Below, in pieces: positions 15,970 through 24,429 of a stretch of 59,832 nt of DNA (within the stretch, counting starts at the first letter, position 1; every line of letters begins with the position of its first letter). Source of the stretch: an uncultured Clostridia bacterium. GTDB lineage: Bacteria > Bacillota > Clostridia > UMGS1883. The position numbers were made by a program, and so were the translations under genes. The stretch is taken from the NCBI GenBank assembly GCA_934476455.1, contig CAKSNY010000011.1:1-59832 (forward strand), in the 5' to 3' direction. Below the pieces are notes generated by a model. That model did no database searches. It saw only the letters and a program-made list of their open reading frames with translations, and was not told where the DNA came from.

Positions 15970-17547
15970 ACGCAGCATCAGGCGCTTTACAGAAAATGGC
16001 GGCCGAAAACGTTTGACGATGTAATCGGTCAAAAGCACGTTACAGACACAATCAGAAACGAAATTAAAAACAACGTTTGCGGACACGCCTTCCTTTTTTG
16101 CGGAAGCCGCGGAACGGGAAAAACCTCTACCGCGCGTATTTTAAGCCGTGCCGTAAACTGCGAAAATCCGATAGACGGAAACCCCTGTAACGTCTGTGCA
16201 ACCTGTCGCGGCATAGAAAACGGCAGTATTATGGATATTATAGAGATTGACGCCGCGTCAAACGGCGGTGTTGACAACATACGCACACTTCGCGAGGAGG
16301 CGGGCTATACCGCCGCCGTCACAAAATATAAGGTATATATAATAGACGAGGTGCATGCGCTCAGCAATGACGCTTTTAACGCGCTTTTAAAGCTTTTGGA
16401 GGAGCCGCCGGAGCATGTTAAATTTGTACTTGCAACGACTGAGGCAAACAAGGTTTTGGAAACTATATCCTCCCGATGCCAGCGTTTTGATTTTAAGCGC
16501 ATAACGCCGGAGGATATATATGCAAGGCTTGATTATATCTGCAATGCCGAAGGGATATTGGCAGACGAAAAATCGCTTCGTATGATTGCCGTGGCGGCGG
16601 ACGGGTCGCTTCGCGACGCGCTGAGCCTGCTTGAACCGTGCATTGCATCCGGCAAAGAGCTTGACCCCGAATTTGTTGCAGATTTTTTGGGCAAGGCAGA
16701 AAACGGCTCTGTTATTGACCTGTGTGAGCAGATAGGTCTTTGCAACGCGGCAGCCGCCGCAGATTCGATAAGCGCTATCTGCCGCCGCGGAAAAAACCTT
16801 ACCCCTTTTATAGAAAATGTTATAAAGGCAGTGCGCGACCTGCTTATAATAAGTATTACCGGAAAATGCAAAAGCGATTTTGAAGAGAGCGAGTATAAAA
16901 GGCTTGAAAATATATGTCCGCTTTTTTCAACCGAAAAGCTGCTTTACGTTGTGAAAACTCTTTCCGAAGCCGTAAGCGCCGCGCGCTATATGACAAATCC
17001 GCGCGTTGTGTATGAGGCTGCCGTTATAAAGCTTTGCATAAAAGGAAACGACGGCTCGTACGATGCGCTTCTCGCGCGTATCGGAGAGCTTGAAAGAAAG
17101 CTTGAAAGCGGCGCATATGAATTAAAGACTTCCTCTCCGTCACCGGAAAGAAAAACGGAAGGCAGCGCGCCCGAAGAAAAAAAGCTTCCTTTAAAAAAGA
17201 AACGCGCCCCCCTCCCCGACGGCGAGCTTGTTAAGAAAGTAAAAGCCGTATGGCCCGAGGTTATGGCGGATATTTCGGACAGCATTGTTTTATATTCCAC
17301 GCTTGAAAATGTTTCTCTTAACGAAGAGGACGGAAAGCTTGCCCTTACCTTTCCCGAGGGCGGCGGGCGTGAATTGCAGGATATGATAAAAGACGGTCTG
17401 GCGCGCATACAGCAATCCGTTTGTGCGCACACCGGGGCGCAGATTGAGCTTATAACAAGGCTTGACAGCGATTTGAATTCAGAAAAACCGAGCGGCGCAG
17501 ACCCGCTTGAGGATATAATAAAGCTACCTATTACAAATGTTGAATGA
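15970..17547 (+). CDS. dnaX: DNA polymerase III subunits gamma/tau
   Basis: DnaX is the clamp-loader ATPase that loads the sliding clamp and, as tau, ties polymerases together. The 525 residues begin xQHQALYRKWRPKTFDDVIGQ-like sequence, Walker A GSRGTGKTSTAR, a four-cysteine zinc site (VNCENPIDGNPCNVCATC), Walker B-type IIDEVHALS and the sensor region TTEANKVLETISSRCQRF. The C-terminal third is variable and charged. The start is odd: the codon aligning with the family's initiator Met is ACG at 15970, four bases after GGGGGTGA, and no ATG, GTG or TTG lies in frame until a TTG about 94 nt upstream inside the SRP terminator region. Followed by ybaB and recR. Confidence 0.95.
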   Translation, partial: TQHQALYRKWRPKTFDDVIGQKHVTDTIRNEIKNNVCGHAFLFCGSRGTGKTSTARILSRAVNCENPIDGNPCNVCATCRGIENGSIMDIIEIDAASNGGVDNIRTLREEAGYTAAVTKYKVYIIDEVHALSNDAFNALLKLLEEPPEHVKFVLATTEANKVLETISSRCQRFDFKRITPEDIYARLDYICNAEGILADEKSLRMIAVAADGSLRDALSLLEPCIASGKELDPEFVADFLGKAENGSVIDLCEQIGLCNAAAAADSISAICRRGKNLTPFIENVIKAVRDLLIISITGKCKSDFEESEYKRLENICPLFSTEKLLYVVKTLSEAVSAARYMTNPRVVYEAAVIKLCIKGNDGSYDALLARIGELERKLESGAYELKTSSPSPERKTEGSAPEEKKLPLKKKRAPLPDGELVKKVKAVWPEVMADISDSIVLYSTLENVSLNEEDGKLALTFPEGGGRELQDMIKDGLARIQQSVCAHTGAQIELITRLDSDLNSEKPSGADPLEDIIKLPITNVE

Positions 17548-17561
17548 AAGGATGTTTAAAA

Positions 17562-17909
17562 ATGGCAAAAGGCGGATTTCCGAGAAATATGGGCGGAATG
17601 GGCAATATGAACAGTATGATAAAGCAGGCGCAGAAAATGCAGGAGGAAATGCTTAAGGCGCAGCAGTCGCTGGAGGAACAGGTTATCGAAGCCACCGTTG
17701 GCGGCGGTGCCGTAAGCGTTAAATTAAGCGGCAAAAAGCAGCTTATTGAGGTAAAGATTGCGCCCGAAGCGGTAGACCCCGACGATGTGGAAATGCTTGA
17801 AGATATGATTGTAAGCGCCGTAAATGAGGCGCTTCGCAAGGCCGACGAGGCGGCAAGCGGCGCACTCGGAAAGATTACCGGCGGAATGAATATTCCGGGA
17901 TTATTTTAA
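17562..17909 (+). CDS. ybaB: YbaB/EbfC nucleoid-associated protein
   Basis: The 115-residue protein is a small dimeric DNA-binding protein. It has a Gly/Met-rich N-terminus (FPRNMGGMGNMN), the helix MIKQAQKMQEEMLKAQQSLE, the strand-turn core VEATVGGGAVSVKLSG-like segment, and LEDMIVSAVNEALRKADE. The ATG at 17562 follows AAAGGA; the ATG at 17544 overlaps the dnaX stop without an SD. Classic neighbour of dnaX and recR. Confidence 0.95.
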   Translation: MAKGGFPRNMGGMGNMNSMIKQAQKMQEEMLKAQQSLEEQVIEATVGGGAVSVKLSGKKQLIEVKIAPEAVDPDDVEMLEDMIVSAVNEALRKADEAASGALGKITGGMNIPGLF

Positions 17910-17927
17910 AAGAACGGACTGATAAGT

Positions 17928-18518
17928 ATGTACCCGGCTTCTCTTGAGACTTTGATAGAGCAATTTGAAAAAATGCCCGGCATAGGGCACAAAAGCGCCG
18001 TGCGGCTGGCCTTTTACGTTATGAATATGCCGCAGGACAAGACCGAAAAATTTATTGAAGCAATACAAAGTGCGAAAACAAAGGTGCACCTGTGTAAAAA
18101 GTGCCAAAACCTTACGGATGAGGAGCTTTGCGACATCTGCTCCTCTCAAAGACGCGACACAAGCGTTATATGCGTTATGGAAAGCCCGAAAGACGTTACC
18201 GCAATGGAAAAAACGCACGAATACAACGGCTTGTACCACGTTTTGCACGGGGCTGTTTCACCGATGGACGGCATCGGTCCGGAGGACATAAAAATACGCG
18301 AGCTTATCGCACGGCTTGACGGTTCCGTTAAAGAAATTATTATGGCAACAAACCCCACTGTTGAGGGTGAGGCAACGGCAATGTATATAGCGCGGCTTGT
18401 TAAGCCTATGGGAATTGTCGTAACGCGTATTGCGCACGGAATACCTGTCGGCGGCGATATAGAATATGCGGACGAGGTTACCCTTGCGCGTGCTATGGAG
18501 GGCAGGCGCGAAATATAA
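17928..18518 (+). CDS. recR: Recombination mediator RecR
   Basis: RecR works with RecO and RecF to load RecA at gapped DNA. The 196 residues have a helix-hairpin-helix (MPGIGHKSAVRLAF), a C4 zinc finger (CKKC ... CDIC), a Toprim domain (SVICVMESPKDVTAMEKT) and a Walker B-like C-terminal region with THRIAHGIPVGGDIEYAD-type sequence. Last gene of the dnaX operon, ended by a strong hairpin. Confidence 0.97.
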   Translation: MYPASLETLIEQFEKMPGIGHKSAVRLAFYVMNMPQDKTEKFIEAIQSAKTKVHLCKKCQNLTDEELCDICSSQRRDTSVICVMESPKDVTAMEKTHEYNGLYHVLHGAVSPMDGIGPEDIKIRELIARLDGSVKEIIMATNPTVEGEATAMYIARLVKPMGIVVTRIAHGIPVGGDIEYADEVTLARAMEGRREI

Positions 18519-18536
18519 AAACGTGATAAAATCAGC

Positions 18537-18580
18537 GAAGAGCTGCGTCAAAACGGTTTCATTTTGACGCAGCTCTTCTT
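18537..18580. terminator. Terminator of the dnaX-ybaB-recR operon
   Basis: GAAGAGCTGCGTCAAAA pairs with TTTTGACGCAGCTCTTC (17 bp) across an eight-base loop, followed by TT. Its A-rich 5' side also lets it act on the minus strand for hslO. Confidence 0.75.
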
Positions 18581-18628
18581 TAACTTAAATAGGAAAGCCC
18601 TGAAACGGACTTTTTAGCGCTGCATTTG

Positions 18629-19513
18629 TCAGCGTTTTGCGCTTTTTAAAAGATTTTCCAGTTCTTCTTTTGTGTAGTTGTATACGTTGTCGCAGAATCG
18701 GCAGGTTATTTCCGCCTTGCCGTCCTCCTCTATCATTTTTAAAAGTTCTTCTTTTCCCATACTTATAAGCGCCCTGTCAATTCTTTCCCGCGAGCAGCTG
18801 CATATATATTTGGGATGCTTCTTCTCAAAATATTCTATCTCATACCCCGAAAGAAGCTTTTCCACAATATCCTCCGGTGTCTTCCCCGAATCAAGCATTT
18901 CCGTTACGGATTTAATTTCCGAAACGGCTTTTTCCACCCTGTCTATATCTTCATCATATGCGCCGGGCAAAACCTGTAATATAAACCCGCCCGCGGCACG
19001 CACGGTGTAATCAGTATCAACCAAAACGCCAAGCGCGACCGCCGTGGGAATTTGTTCGCTGTGCGCATAATAATACGTGATGTCCTCGGCAATTTCGCCG
19101 TTTACAAGCGGAACCTTTCCTATGTACGGCTCTTTCATACCGATATCGCGAACAACACAGAGATAGCCCTCCCTGCCGACCGCGCCGCCGACATCAAGCT
19201 TCCCCGCGCTATTAAGCGGCAAATCCGCAACAGGGTTGTCAACCGAGCCGCGGCAATTACCGTTTCCGTCTGCCGCTGCTATAATATTTCCTACCGGACC
19301 GCCGCCTTTAAACTGAAGGCTTACCGAGTTATCCGCGCTTTTTTCCATACTTCCCATCATGGAAGCCGCCGTAAGGCTTCGCCCAAGTGCGGCGAGTACT
19401 ACCGGCGACATCTTATGAATTTCCTGTGCACGGTTGCAAAGCTGCGCAGTCTGTGCCGCAACAACGCGAACCGCACCGTTTTTTGTTATTGCACTTACAA
19501 TATAATCCTGCAT
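18629..19513 (-). CDS. hslO: Redox-regulated chaperone Hsp33
   Basis: Hsp33 is a holdase activated by disulfide formation under oxidative stress. The 294 residues show the family core (LGRSLTAASMM, QFKGGGPVGNIIAAADGNG, VRDIGMKEPYIGKVPL) and the C-terminal zinc switch with cysteines as CSC and CRFC, separated by about 30 residues. Its ATG overlaps the stop of the upstream lipoprotein gene by one base, so the two form an operon. Confidence 0.96.
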   Translation of the reverse strand: MQDYIVSAITKNGAVRVVAAQTAQLCNRAQEIHKMSPVVLAALGRSLTAASMMGSMEKSADNSVSLQFKGGGPVGNIIAAADGNGNCRGSVDNPVADLPLNSAGKLDVGGAVGREGYLCVVRDIGMKEPYIGKVPLVNGEIAEDITYYYAHSEQIPTAVALGVLVDTDYTVRAAGGFILQVLPGAYDEDIDRVEKAVSEIKSVTEMLDSGKTPEDIVEKLLSGYEIEYFEKKHPKYICSCSRERIDRALISMGKEELLKMIEEDGKAEITCRFCDNVYNYTKEELENLLKSAKR

Positions 19514-20220
19514 TATTCCACCTCTATCTTCGTTATATATGCCTTTTTATCCTTCTTTTCCACGGTAAATGTTAAGCTTTCCTTTTTTTGCGGAGCTGTT
19601 TCCATAATATCTATCAGCGCCGACGGAATGTAGTTTGACACAATATAGCCGAAAAATTCTTTTGAAAACTGCTCCTGCTCATACGTTTTTGTTTCATCCT
19701 CGGAAAGCTGCCTTTCTTTAAGGAATTTTTCCATAAGCTCTCCGTAATCTTTTACATTTGCCGCCTTAAGCACAGCGTTGTTTGCATTATCTTCGGAAAT
19801 GCCGTCATTGTAAGGATGCTTTAAAACTGCCTTTACATAAGCGCGGTTCTTTTTTATTTTTGAGCCTTTCGCACTTTCAATACTGTAGCTTATGCGTTTT
19901 GTACGCGCAGCATTAACCTTATCGCATATAAGATAAAGCTGCTTGTCACTAAGCACGGTATTGTCCACATTCCACCTTTTTTTAAGCGCTTTTGGTGATG
20001 TAAGGCTTTCGTCCGCAATAAAAAGCTCGTATGCTATTTTTGATTTTTCCGTATCAAAATAATCCTTTGCATTTGCAGCGGTTATTTTACCGCTTTTATA
20101 CTCTGCCAGAAAGCTGCCGGTGTATGCGTACGCTTCCTCTTCCCATTTTTTGTTGCTTTTGCACCCGCACAGCGAAAATATAATCAGCACAGAAAGTGCC
20201 GCAAGCATAAATCTCTTCAT
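19513..20220 (-). CDS. Lipoprotein of unknown function
   Basis: The 235-residue protein has a lipoprotein signal (FMLAALSVLIIFSLCGC, lipidated Cys about 19). The rest is mostly helical and charged, with repeated Lys and Glu, an extended ISEDNANNAVLKAANVKDYG region and a short C-terminal beta strand pair (ESLTFTVEKKDKKAYITKIE). I see no known catalytic motif. The helical middle loosely recalls SurA-like or PrsA-like chaperone arms, but no PPIase domain is present. Coupled to hslO by a one-base overlap, which might hint at a protein quality role; that is inference. Confidence 0.6.
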   Translation of the reverse strand: MKRFMLAALSVLIIFSLCGCKSNKKWEEEAYAYTGSFLAEYKSGKITAANAKDYFDTEKSKIAYELFIADESLTSPKALKKRWNVDNTVLSDKQLYLICDKVNAARTKRISYSIESAKGSKIKKNRAYVKAVLKHPYNDGISEDNANNAVLKAANVKDYGELMEKFLKERQLSEDETKTYEQEQFSKEFFGYIVSNYIPSALIDIMETAPQKKESLTFTVEKKDKKAYITKIEVE

Positions 20221-20282
20221 ATTAAACTCTCCTTGCTTTTACGTTTATATATTTTACATCCCATAAAAGAAATTGTCAACAA

Positions 20283-20338
20283 TTAACATAGAATTAACAT
20301 AACCGTGGTTTCAAAATTAACATTGCGTCACCTATAAT
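20283..20338 (+). promoter_or_regulatory. PhoP-box promoter of pstS
   Basis: Three TTAACA hexamers lie upstream of pstS: 20283-20288, 20294-20299 (exactly 11 bp apart) and 20317-20322 (23 bp further, close to two more turns). A TATAAT -10 follows at 20333-20338, and no standard -35 is present. Direct TT(A/C/T)ACA repeats with 11-bp period are the PhoP binding pattern known from Bacillus, so pst is probably induced by PhoP under phosphate limitation. Confidence 0.75.
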
Positions 20339-20377
20339 ATGCCTGTAAATAAAAAAAGATTTGGAGAGTGATTTCAA

Positions 20378-21229
20378 ATGAAAAAAACATCAGCACTTAT
20401 TTTATCATTGGCAGTTGCGGCATTTTTATTCGCCGGATGCGGCTCGGGCAGCGGAGATGACAAAAACACAGCCGCAAAAAAAGATTCCGCAGAAACACAA
20501 AGTACGGTTTCGACAGACGGTTCAACATCTATGGAAAAGGTTATCGGCTTTTTAAGTGAAAGCTATATGGAAGAAAACAAAAACGTAAAGGTTACATACA
20601 ATCCCACAGGCTCGGGTGCAGGAATTACGGCAGTAAGCGAAGGACGCTGCGACATCGGTCTTTCAAGCCGTGACCTTAAGGACGACGAAGCACAGACGCT
20701 TGATTCAAAGACGGTTGCCATAGACGGTATTGCGATAATCGTTAATCCCGAAAACAAGCTTTCCGACCTTTCGATAGAACAGATAGCAAAGCTTTACACA
20801 GGCGAGGTTACAAACTGGAGCGAGCTTGGCGGAGACGATGCCCCCGTTGTTCTTATCGGCAGAGAGGCTGCCAGCGGCACGCGCGACGGGTTTGAATCCA
20901 TAACAGATACAAAAGAAAAATGCAAATATACCCAGGAGCTTACCTCTACAGGCGACGTTATACAGACGGTTTCTTCAAACCCCAACGCAATTGGTTATGC
21001 TTCTCTTGCAGCGGTAAACGACAAGGTAAAGGTTCTCAGTGTTGAAAACGTAGCGCCGAGCGTTAAGACAATTCAGGACGGAAGCTACAAAGTACAAAGG
21101 GATTTCAACCTTATAACAAAGAAAGGTGCAAAGCTTTCGGGCGCAGCACAAAAGTTCTACGATTTTGCAACAAGCGCGGCTGCCGATACGCTTATTGAAA
21201 AAGCCGGCGCCGTACCGGTTGTAAGATAA
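20378..21229 (+). CDS. pstS: Phosphate-binding lipoprotein PstS
   Basis: PstS captures inorganic phosphate outside the membrane for the PstCAB importer. The 283 residues start with a lipoprotein signal (AAFLFAGCGSG) and a low-complexity linker. The PBP fold follows, with the phosphate-contact motifs VSTDGSTSMEKVI, NPTGSGAGITAV, IGLSSRDLKDDE and GREAASGTRDGFE. SD GGAGAG-type. First gene of pstSCAB-phoU-phoPR. Confidence 0.96.
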   Translation: MKKTSALILSLAVAAFLFAGCGSGSGDDKNTAAKKDSAETQSTVSTDGSTSMEKVIGFLSESYMEENKNVKVTYNPTGSGAGITAVSEGRCDIGLSSRDLKDDEAQTLDSKTVAIDGIAIIVNPENKLSDLSIEQIAKLYTGEVTNWSELGGDDAPVVLIGREAASGTRDGFESITDTKEKCKYTQELTSTGDVIQTVSSNPNAIGYASLAAVNDKVKVLSVENVAPSVKTIQDGSYKVQRDFNLITKKGAKLSGAAQKFYDFATSAAADTLIEKAGAVPVVR

Positions 21230-21241
21230 GGATTTGATTTT

Positions 21242-22108
21242 ATGAGCAAGCATAAAAACATTACCGAAAATTTAATGCGCGCCATATTTACATTTTGTGC
21301 CTTTGCTTCAATCGCATTTGTAATTATTATAACAGCGTTCCTTCTTTTAAGCGGTATGCCCGCTATAAAAAAGATAGGCGCGGGCGCGTTCCTTTTCGGA
21401 AAGGTGTGGCGCCCCACGGGGCAAAGCCCGCTTTACGGAATACTTCCGTTTATAGCATCGTCGGTGCTTGGCACGCTTTGCGCAGTGCTTCTGGGGGTTC
21501 CTATAGGAATACTTTGCGCAATATATATTTCAAAATTCGCACCGCGCCGTATTTGCCCGGTTTTAACCTCTGCGGTAGAGCTGCTTTCGGGAATTCCTTC
21601 GGTTGTATACGGTCTTACGGGAATGATAATAATTGTTCCGGCAGTGAGAAAAGCCTTCTCACTGCCGGACGGTGCAAACCTTTTCTCCGCAATAATTGTT
21701 CTTGCCGTAATGATTTTACCGTCGGTAATAAGCGTTTCGGTGACGGCGCTTTCGGCAGTGCCGAAGGAATACGAGGAGGGCTCGCTCGCACTTGGCGCTA
21801 CAAAGTGCGAAACAGTTTTTAAGGTGACCGTTCCCGCTGCAAAAAGCGGAATATTGGCGTCTGTGGTATTGGGAATGGGCAGAGCCGTAGGCGAGGCGAT
21901 GGCAGTTATGATGGTTTCGGGAAATACGCCGAATATGCCCGCCCTTTTTAAAAGCGTGCGGTTTCTTACAACGGCGGTTGCCTCTGAAATGTCTTATTCC
22001 TCGGGGCTTCAAAGAGAGGCATTGTTTTCTATAGCACTGGTTTTGTTTGCATTTATCTTAGTTATAAATCTTGTTTTAAACCTGGTTGTAAAAAAGAGAA
22101 AAAGGTGA
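21242..22108 (+). CDS. pstC: Phosphate ABC transporter permease PstC
   Basis: The 288-residue membrane protein has six helices and the EAA-type cytoplasmic loop (VPKEYEEGSLALGATKCETV) that contacts PstB. The segments GVPIGILCAIYISKFAP and SGIPSVVYGLTGM are typical of PstC. It starts 12 bp after pstS and ends one base before pstA. Confidence 0.95.
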   Translation: MSKHKNITENLMRAIFTFCAFASIAFVIIITAFLLLSGMPAIKKIGAGAFLFGKVWRPTGQSPLYGILPFIASSVLGTLCAVLLGVPIGILCAIYISKFAPRRICPVLTSAVELLSGIPSVVYGLTGMIIIVPAVRKAFSLPDGANLFSAIIVLAVMILPSVISVSVTALSAVPKEYEEGSLALGATKCETVFKVTVPAAKSGILASVVLGMGRAVGEAMAVMMVSGNTPNMPALFKSVRFLTTAVASEMSYSSGLQREALFSIALVLFAFILVINLVLNLVVKKRKR

Positions 22109-22109
22109 A

Positions 22110-22976
22110 ATGATGAAACAGCTGAAAAAGCGTAAGCTTTCGGACTTTTTTAAAAAAACAGTGATGTATGCCGCAATGGCGTGTGTACTGGTACTTCTGC
22201 TCGGTATTATCCTTTATATTGCAGCCGCGGGGCTGCCGAATATAACAAAGGAATTTATAACCACAAAGCCAAGCCTTTTAAAAGGCACCGTGGGAATACT
22301 TCCCAACATATTAAACACCGTTTACATAGTAATAATGACGCTTGTAATTATTTTGCCGATCGGCATATGCTCTGCGGTTTATCTTAACGAGTATGCAAAG
22401 AACCGTTTTCTTGTAGGCATAATAGAGCTTGCCGCAGAAACGCTTTCCGCCATTCCGTCTATTATTTACGGGCTTGTCGGTATGCTTGTTTTTGTGCAGT
22501 TCTTAGGGCTTGGCACAAGCCTTGCTGCCGGGGCGCTTACGCTTTCGGTTATGACGCTTCCGACGGTTTTGCGTACTGTTCAGGAAAGCCTTAAAACCGT
22601 GCCCGACAGCTACCGTGAAGGGGCACTTGCCTTAGGCAGCGGCAAATGGCATATGCTGCGTACTGTGGTGCTGCCGTCGTGCATTGACGGTATCGTTACC
22701 GGCTGCATACTTTCAATCGGGCGTATTGTCGGTGAAAGTGCCGCACTTCTTTTTACGGCGGGTATGGCGAACGAAATTATAGGCTTTCTTTCCGCCGCAA
22801 AGCCCGGGCACGCCGGTTCCACGCTTACTGTGGCGTTGTATATGTACGCAAAGGAACGCGGCGACTTCCCCACCGCATTTTCAATAGCGGCAATTCTTTT
22901 AATACTCACGTTTTTAATAAACACTGCGGCAAAGCTTGCCGCAAAAAAACTGAAAAAGGCGGCGCATGACGAATGA
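22110..22976 (+). CDS. pstA: Phosphate ABC transporter permease PstA
   Basis: This is the second permease subunit, 288 residues with six helices: PIGICSAVYLNEYAKN, AIPSIIYGLVGMLVFVQF and the EAA loop VPDSYREGALALGSGKWHML. Two adjacent ATGs (22110 and 22113) share the SD AAGGTGA at the end of pstC; the second has better spacing. It overlaps pstB by four bases (ATGA). Confidence 0.95.
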   Translation: MMKQLKKRKLSDFFKKTVMYAAMACVLVLLLGIILYIAAAGLPNITKEFITTKPSLLKGTVGILPNILNTVYIVIMTLVIILPIGICSAVYLNEYAKNRFLVGIIELAAETLSAIPSIIYGLVGMLVFVQFLGLGTSLAAGALTLSVMTLPTVLRTVQESLKTVPDSYREGALALGSGKWHMLRTVVLPSCIDGIVTGCILSIGRIVGESAALLFTAGMANEIIGFLSAAKPGHAGSTLTVALYMYAKERGDFPTAFSIAAILLILTFLINTAAKLAAKKLKKAAHDE

Positions 22977-23725
22977 ATACAGCTATAAACGTACAATCGC
23001 TTGACCTGTGGTACGGCACAAACAAGGCGTTAAAAAATATAAATATGGAAATTCCCAAAAACAAAATTACCGCGCTTATAGGGCCCTCCGGCTGCGGAAA
23101 GTCTACCTTTTTAAAATCGCTTAACCGTATGAATGATTTGGTAGAGGACTGCCGCATAGAAGGTAAAGTTCTTTTGGGTGATGTTGACGTCTACAAGGAT
23201 ATTGACGTTACCGAGCTTCGCAAGCGCGTCGGAATGGTTTTTCAAAAGCCGAACCCGTTTCCGATGAGTATTTACCAAAACATTGCCTACGGTCCAAAGC
23301 TGCACGGGGTAAAATCAAAGGTAAAGCTTGATGAAATTGTAGAGCTTTCCTTAAGGCGTGCCGCCATTTGGGACGAATGTAAAGACCGCCTTAAAAAAAG
23401 CGCGCTTTCCCTAAGCGGCGGGCAGCAGCAGCGCCTTTGCATTGCACGTGCGCTTGCAATAGAGCCGGAAATACTTTTAATGGATGAGCCGACAAGCGCA
23501 TTAGACCCTATCTCTACATCAAAAATTGAGGATTTGGCAACGGAGCTTAAGGACAAATATACTATAGTAACCGTCACACACAATATGCAACAGGCAGTGC
23601 GAATTGCGGACAAAACAGCGTTTTTCCTGCTTGGCGAAATTGTAGAGTATGACGACACACAAAAAATGTTTTCCGCACCGCGCGACAAGCGAACGGAGGA
23701 TTATATAACAGGGAGGTTCGGATAA
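22973..23725 (+). CDS. pstB: Phosphate ABC transporter ATPase PstB
   Basis: The 250-residue ATPase powers PstCA. It has Walker A GPSGCGKSTF, Q-loop MVFQKPNPFPMSIYQN (a PstB hallmark), signature LSLSGGQQQRLCIARAL, Walker B ILLMDEPTSALDP and H-loop VTHNMQQAVR. It overlaps pstA by four bases and phoU by one. Confidence 0.97.
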   Translation: MNTAINVQSLDLWYGTNKALKNINMEIPKNKITALIGPSGCGKSTFLKSLNRMNDLVEDCRIEGKVLLGDVDVYKDIDVTELRKRVGMVFQKPNPFPMSIYQNIAYGPKLHGVKSKVKLDEIVELSLRRAAIWDECKDRLKKSALSLSGGQQQRLCIARALAIEPEILLMDEPTSALDPISTSKIEDLATELKDKYTIVTVTHNMQQAVRIADKTAFFLLGEIVEYDDTQKMFSAPRDKRTEDYITGRFG

Positions 23726-24390
23726 TGCGAAACCAGTTCGACCATCAGCTGCGCCAGCTTAATACAGAGCTTATAACAATGGGCGCGCTTTGTGAAGAGG
23801 CAATATCAAAAGCAACAAAGTGCCTGCTTGAAAACGACCTTTCCATTAAAGAAAGCGTATTTGATACAGACAGGCAAATAGACCGAAAGGAACGCGATAT
23901 AGAAAACCTGTGTCTGCGGCTTTTATTGCAGCAGCAGCCCGTTGCAAAGGATTTGCGTGAAATATCCTCCGCACTTAAAATGATTTCCGATATGGAAAGA
24001 ATAGGCGACCAGGCGTCTGACATTGCCGATATGGCGCACTTTGTAAACGAAAACGGTATTTCCTCCAAAATACATATTGCGGATATGGCACGTGCAACAA
24101 TTCAAATGGTAACCGACAGCGTAGATTCCTTTGTAAAAAAAGACCTTTCAATTGCAAACAGGGTTTTACGCCACGATGATATTGTAGACACGCTTTTTAC
24201 AAAGGTAAAAAACGAGCTTATTGCAAGCATTTCCGAGGGTGCGCAAAACGCCGAAGCGCTTGTAGACCTTTTAATGATTGCAAAATATTTTGAAAGAATA
24301 GGCGACCATGCCGAAAACATTGCCGAATGGGTAATATACTCTATAACCGGCACTCATAAAACCGAAGATAAGAACAATCCCCTTGAATAG
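23725..24390 (+). CDS. phoU: Phosphate signalling regulator PhoU
   Basis: PhoU links Pst activity to the PhoR kinase and represses the Pho response when phosphate is plentiful. The 221 residues form two three-helix bundles with the metal-binding ExxxD motifs (SDMERIGDQASDIADMA and AKYFERIGDHAENIAEW). Length and repeats are typical. One-base overlap with pstB. Confidence 0.96.
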   Translation: MRNQFDHQLRQLNTELITMGALCEEAISKATKCLLENDLSIKESVFDTDRQIDRKERDIENLCLRLLLQQQPVAKDLREISSALKMISDMERIGDQASDIADMAHFVNENGISSKIHIADMARATIQMVTDSVDSFVKKDLSIANRVLRHDDIVDTLFTKVKNELIASISEGAQNAEALVDLLMIAKYFERIGDHAENIAEWVIYSITGTHKTEDKNNPLE

Positions 24391-24411
24391 ATACGCCGTC
24401 AGTGGTATAAT
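24383..24411 (+). promoter_or_regulatory. Internal promoter for phoPR
   Basis: TTGAAT (24383-24388), 17-bp spacer, TATAAT (24406-24411) preceded by an extended TGG. It lies over the phoU stop and would give phoPR constant expression apart from the PhoP-driven pst promoter. Confidence 0.6.
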
Positions 24412-24429
24412 GAAATCGGGTGATTTTAT

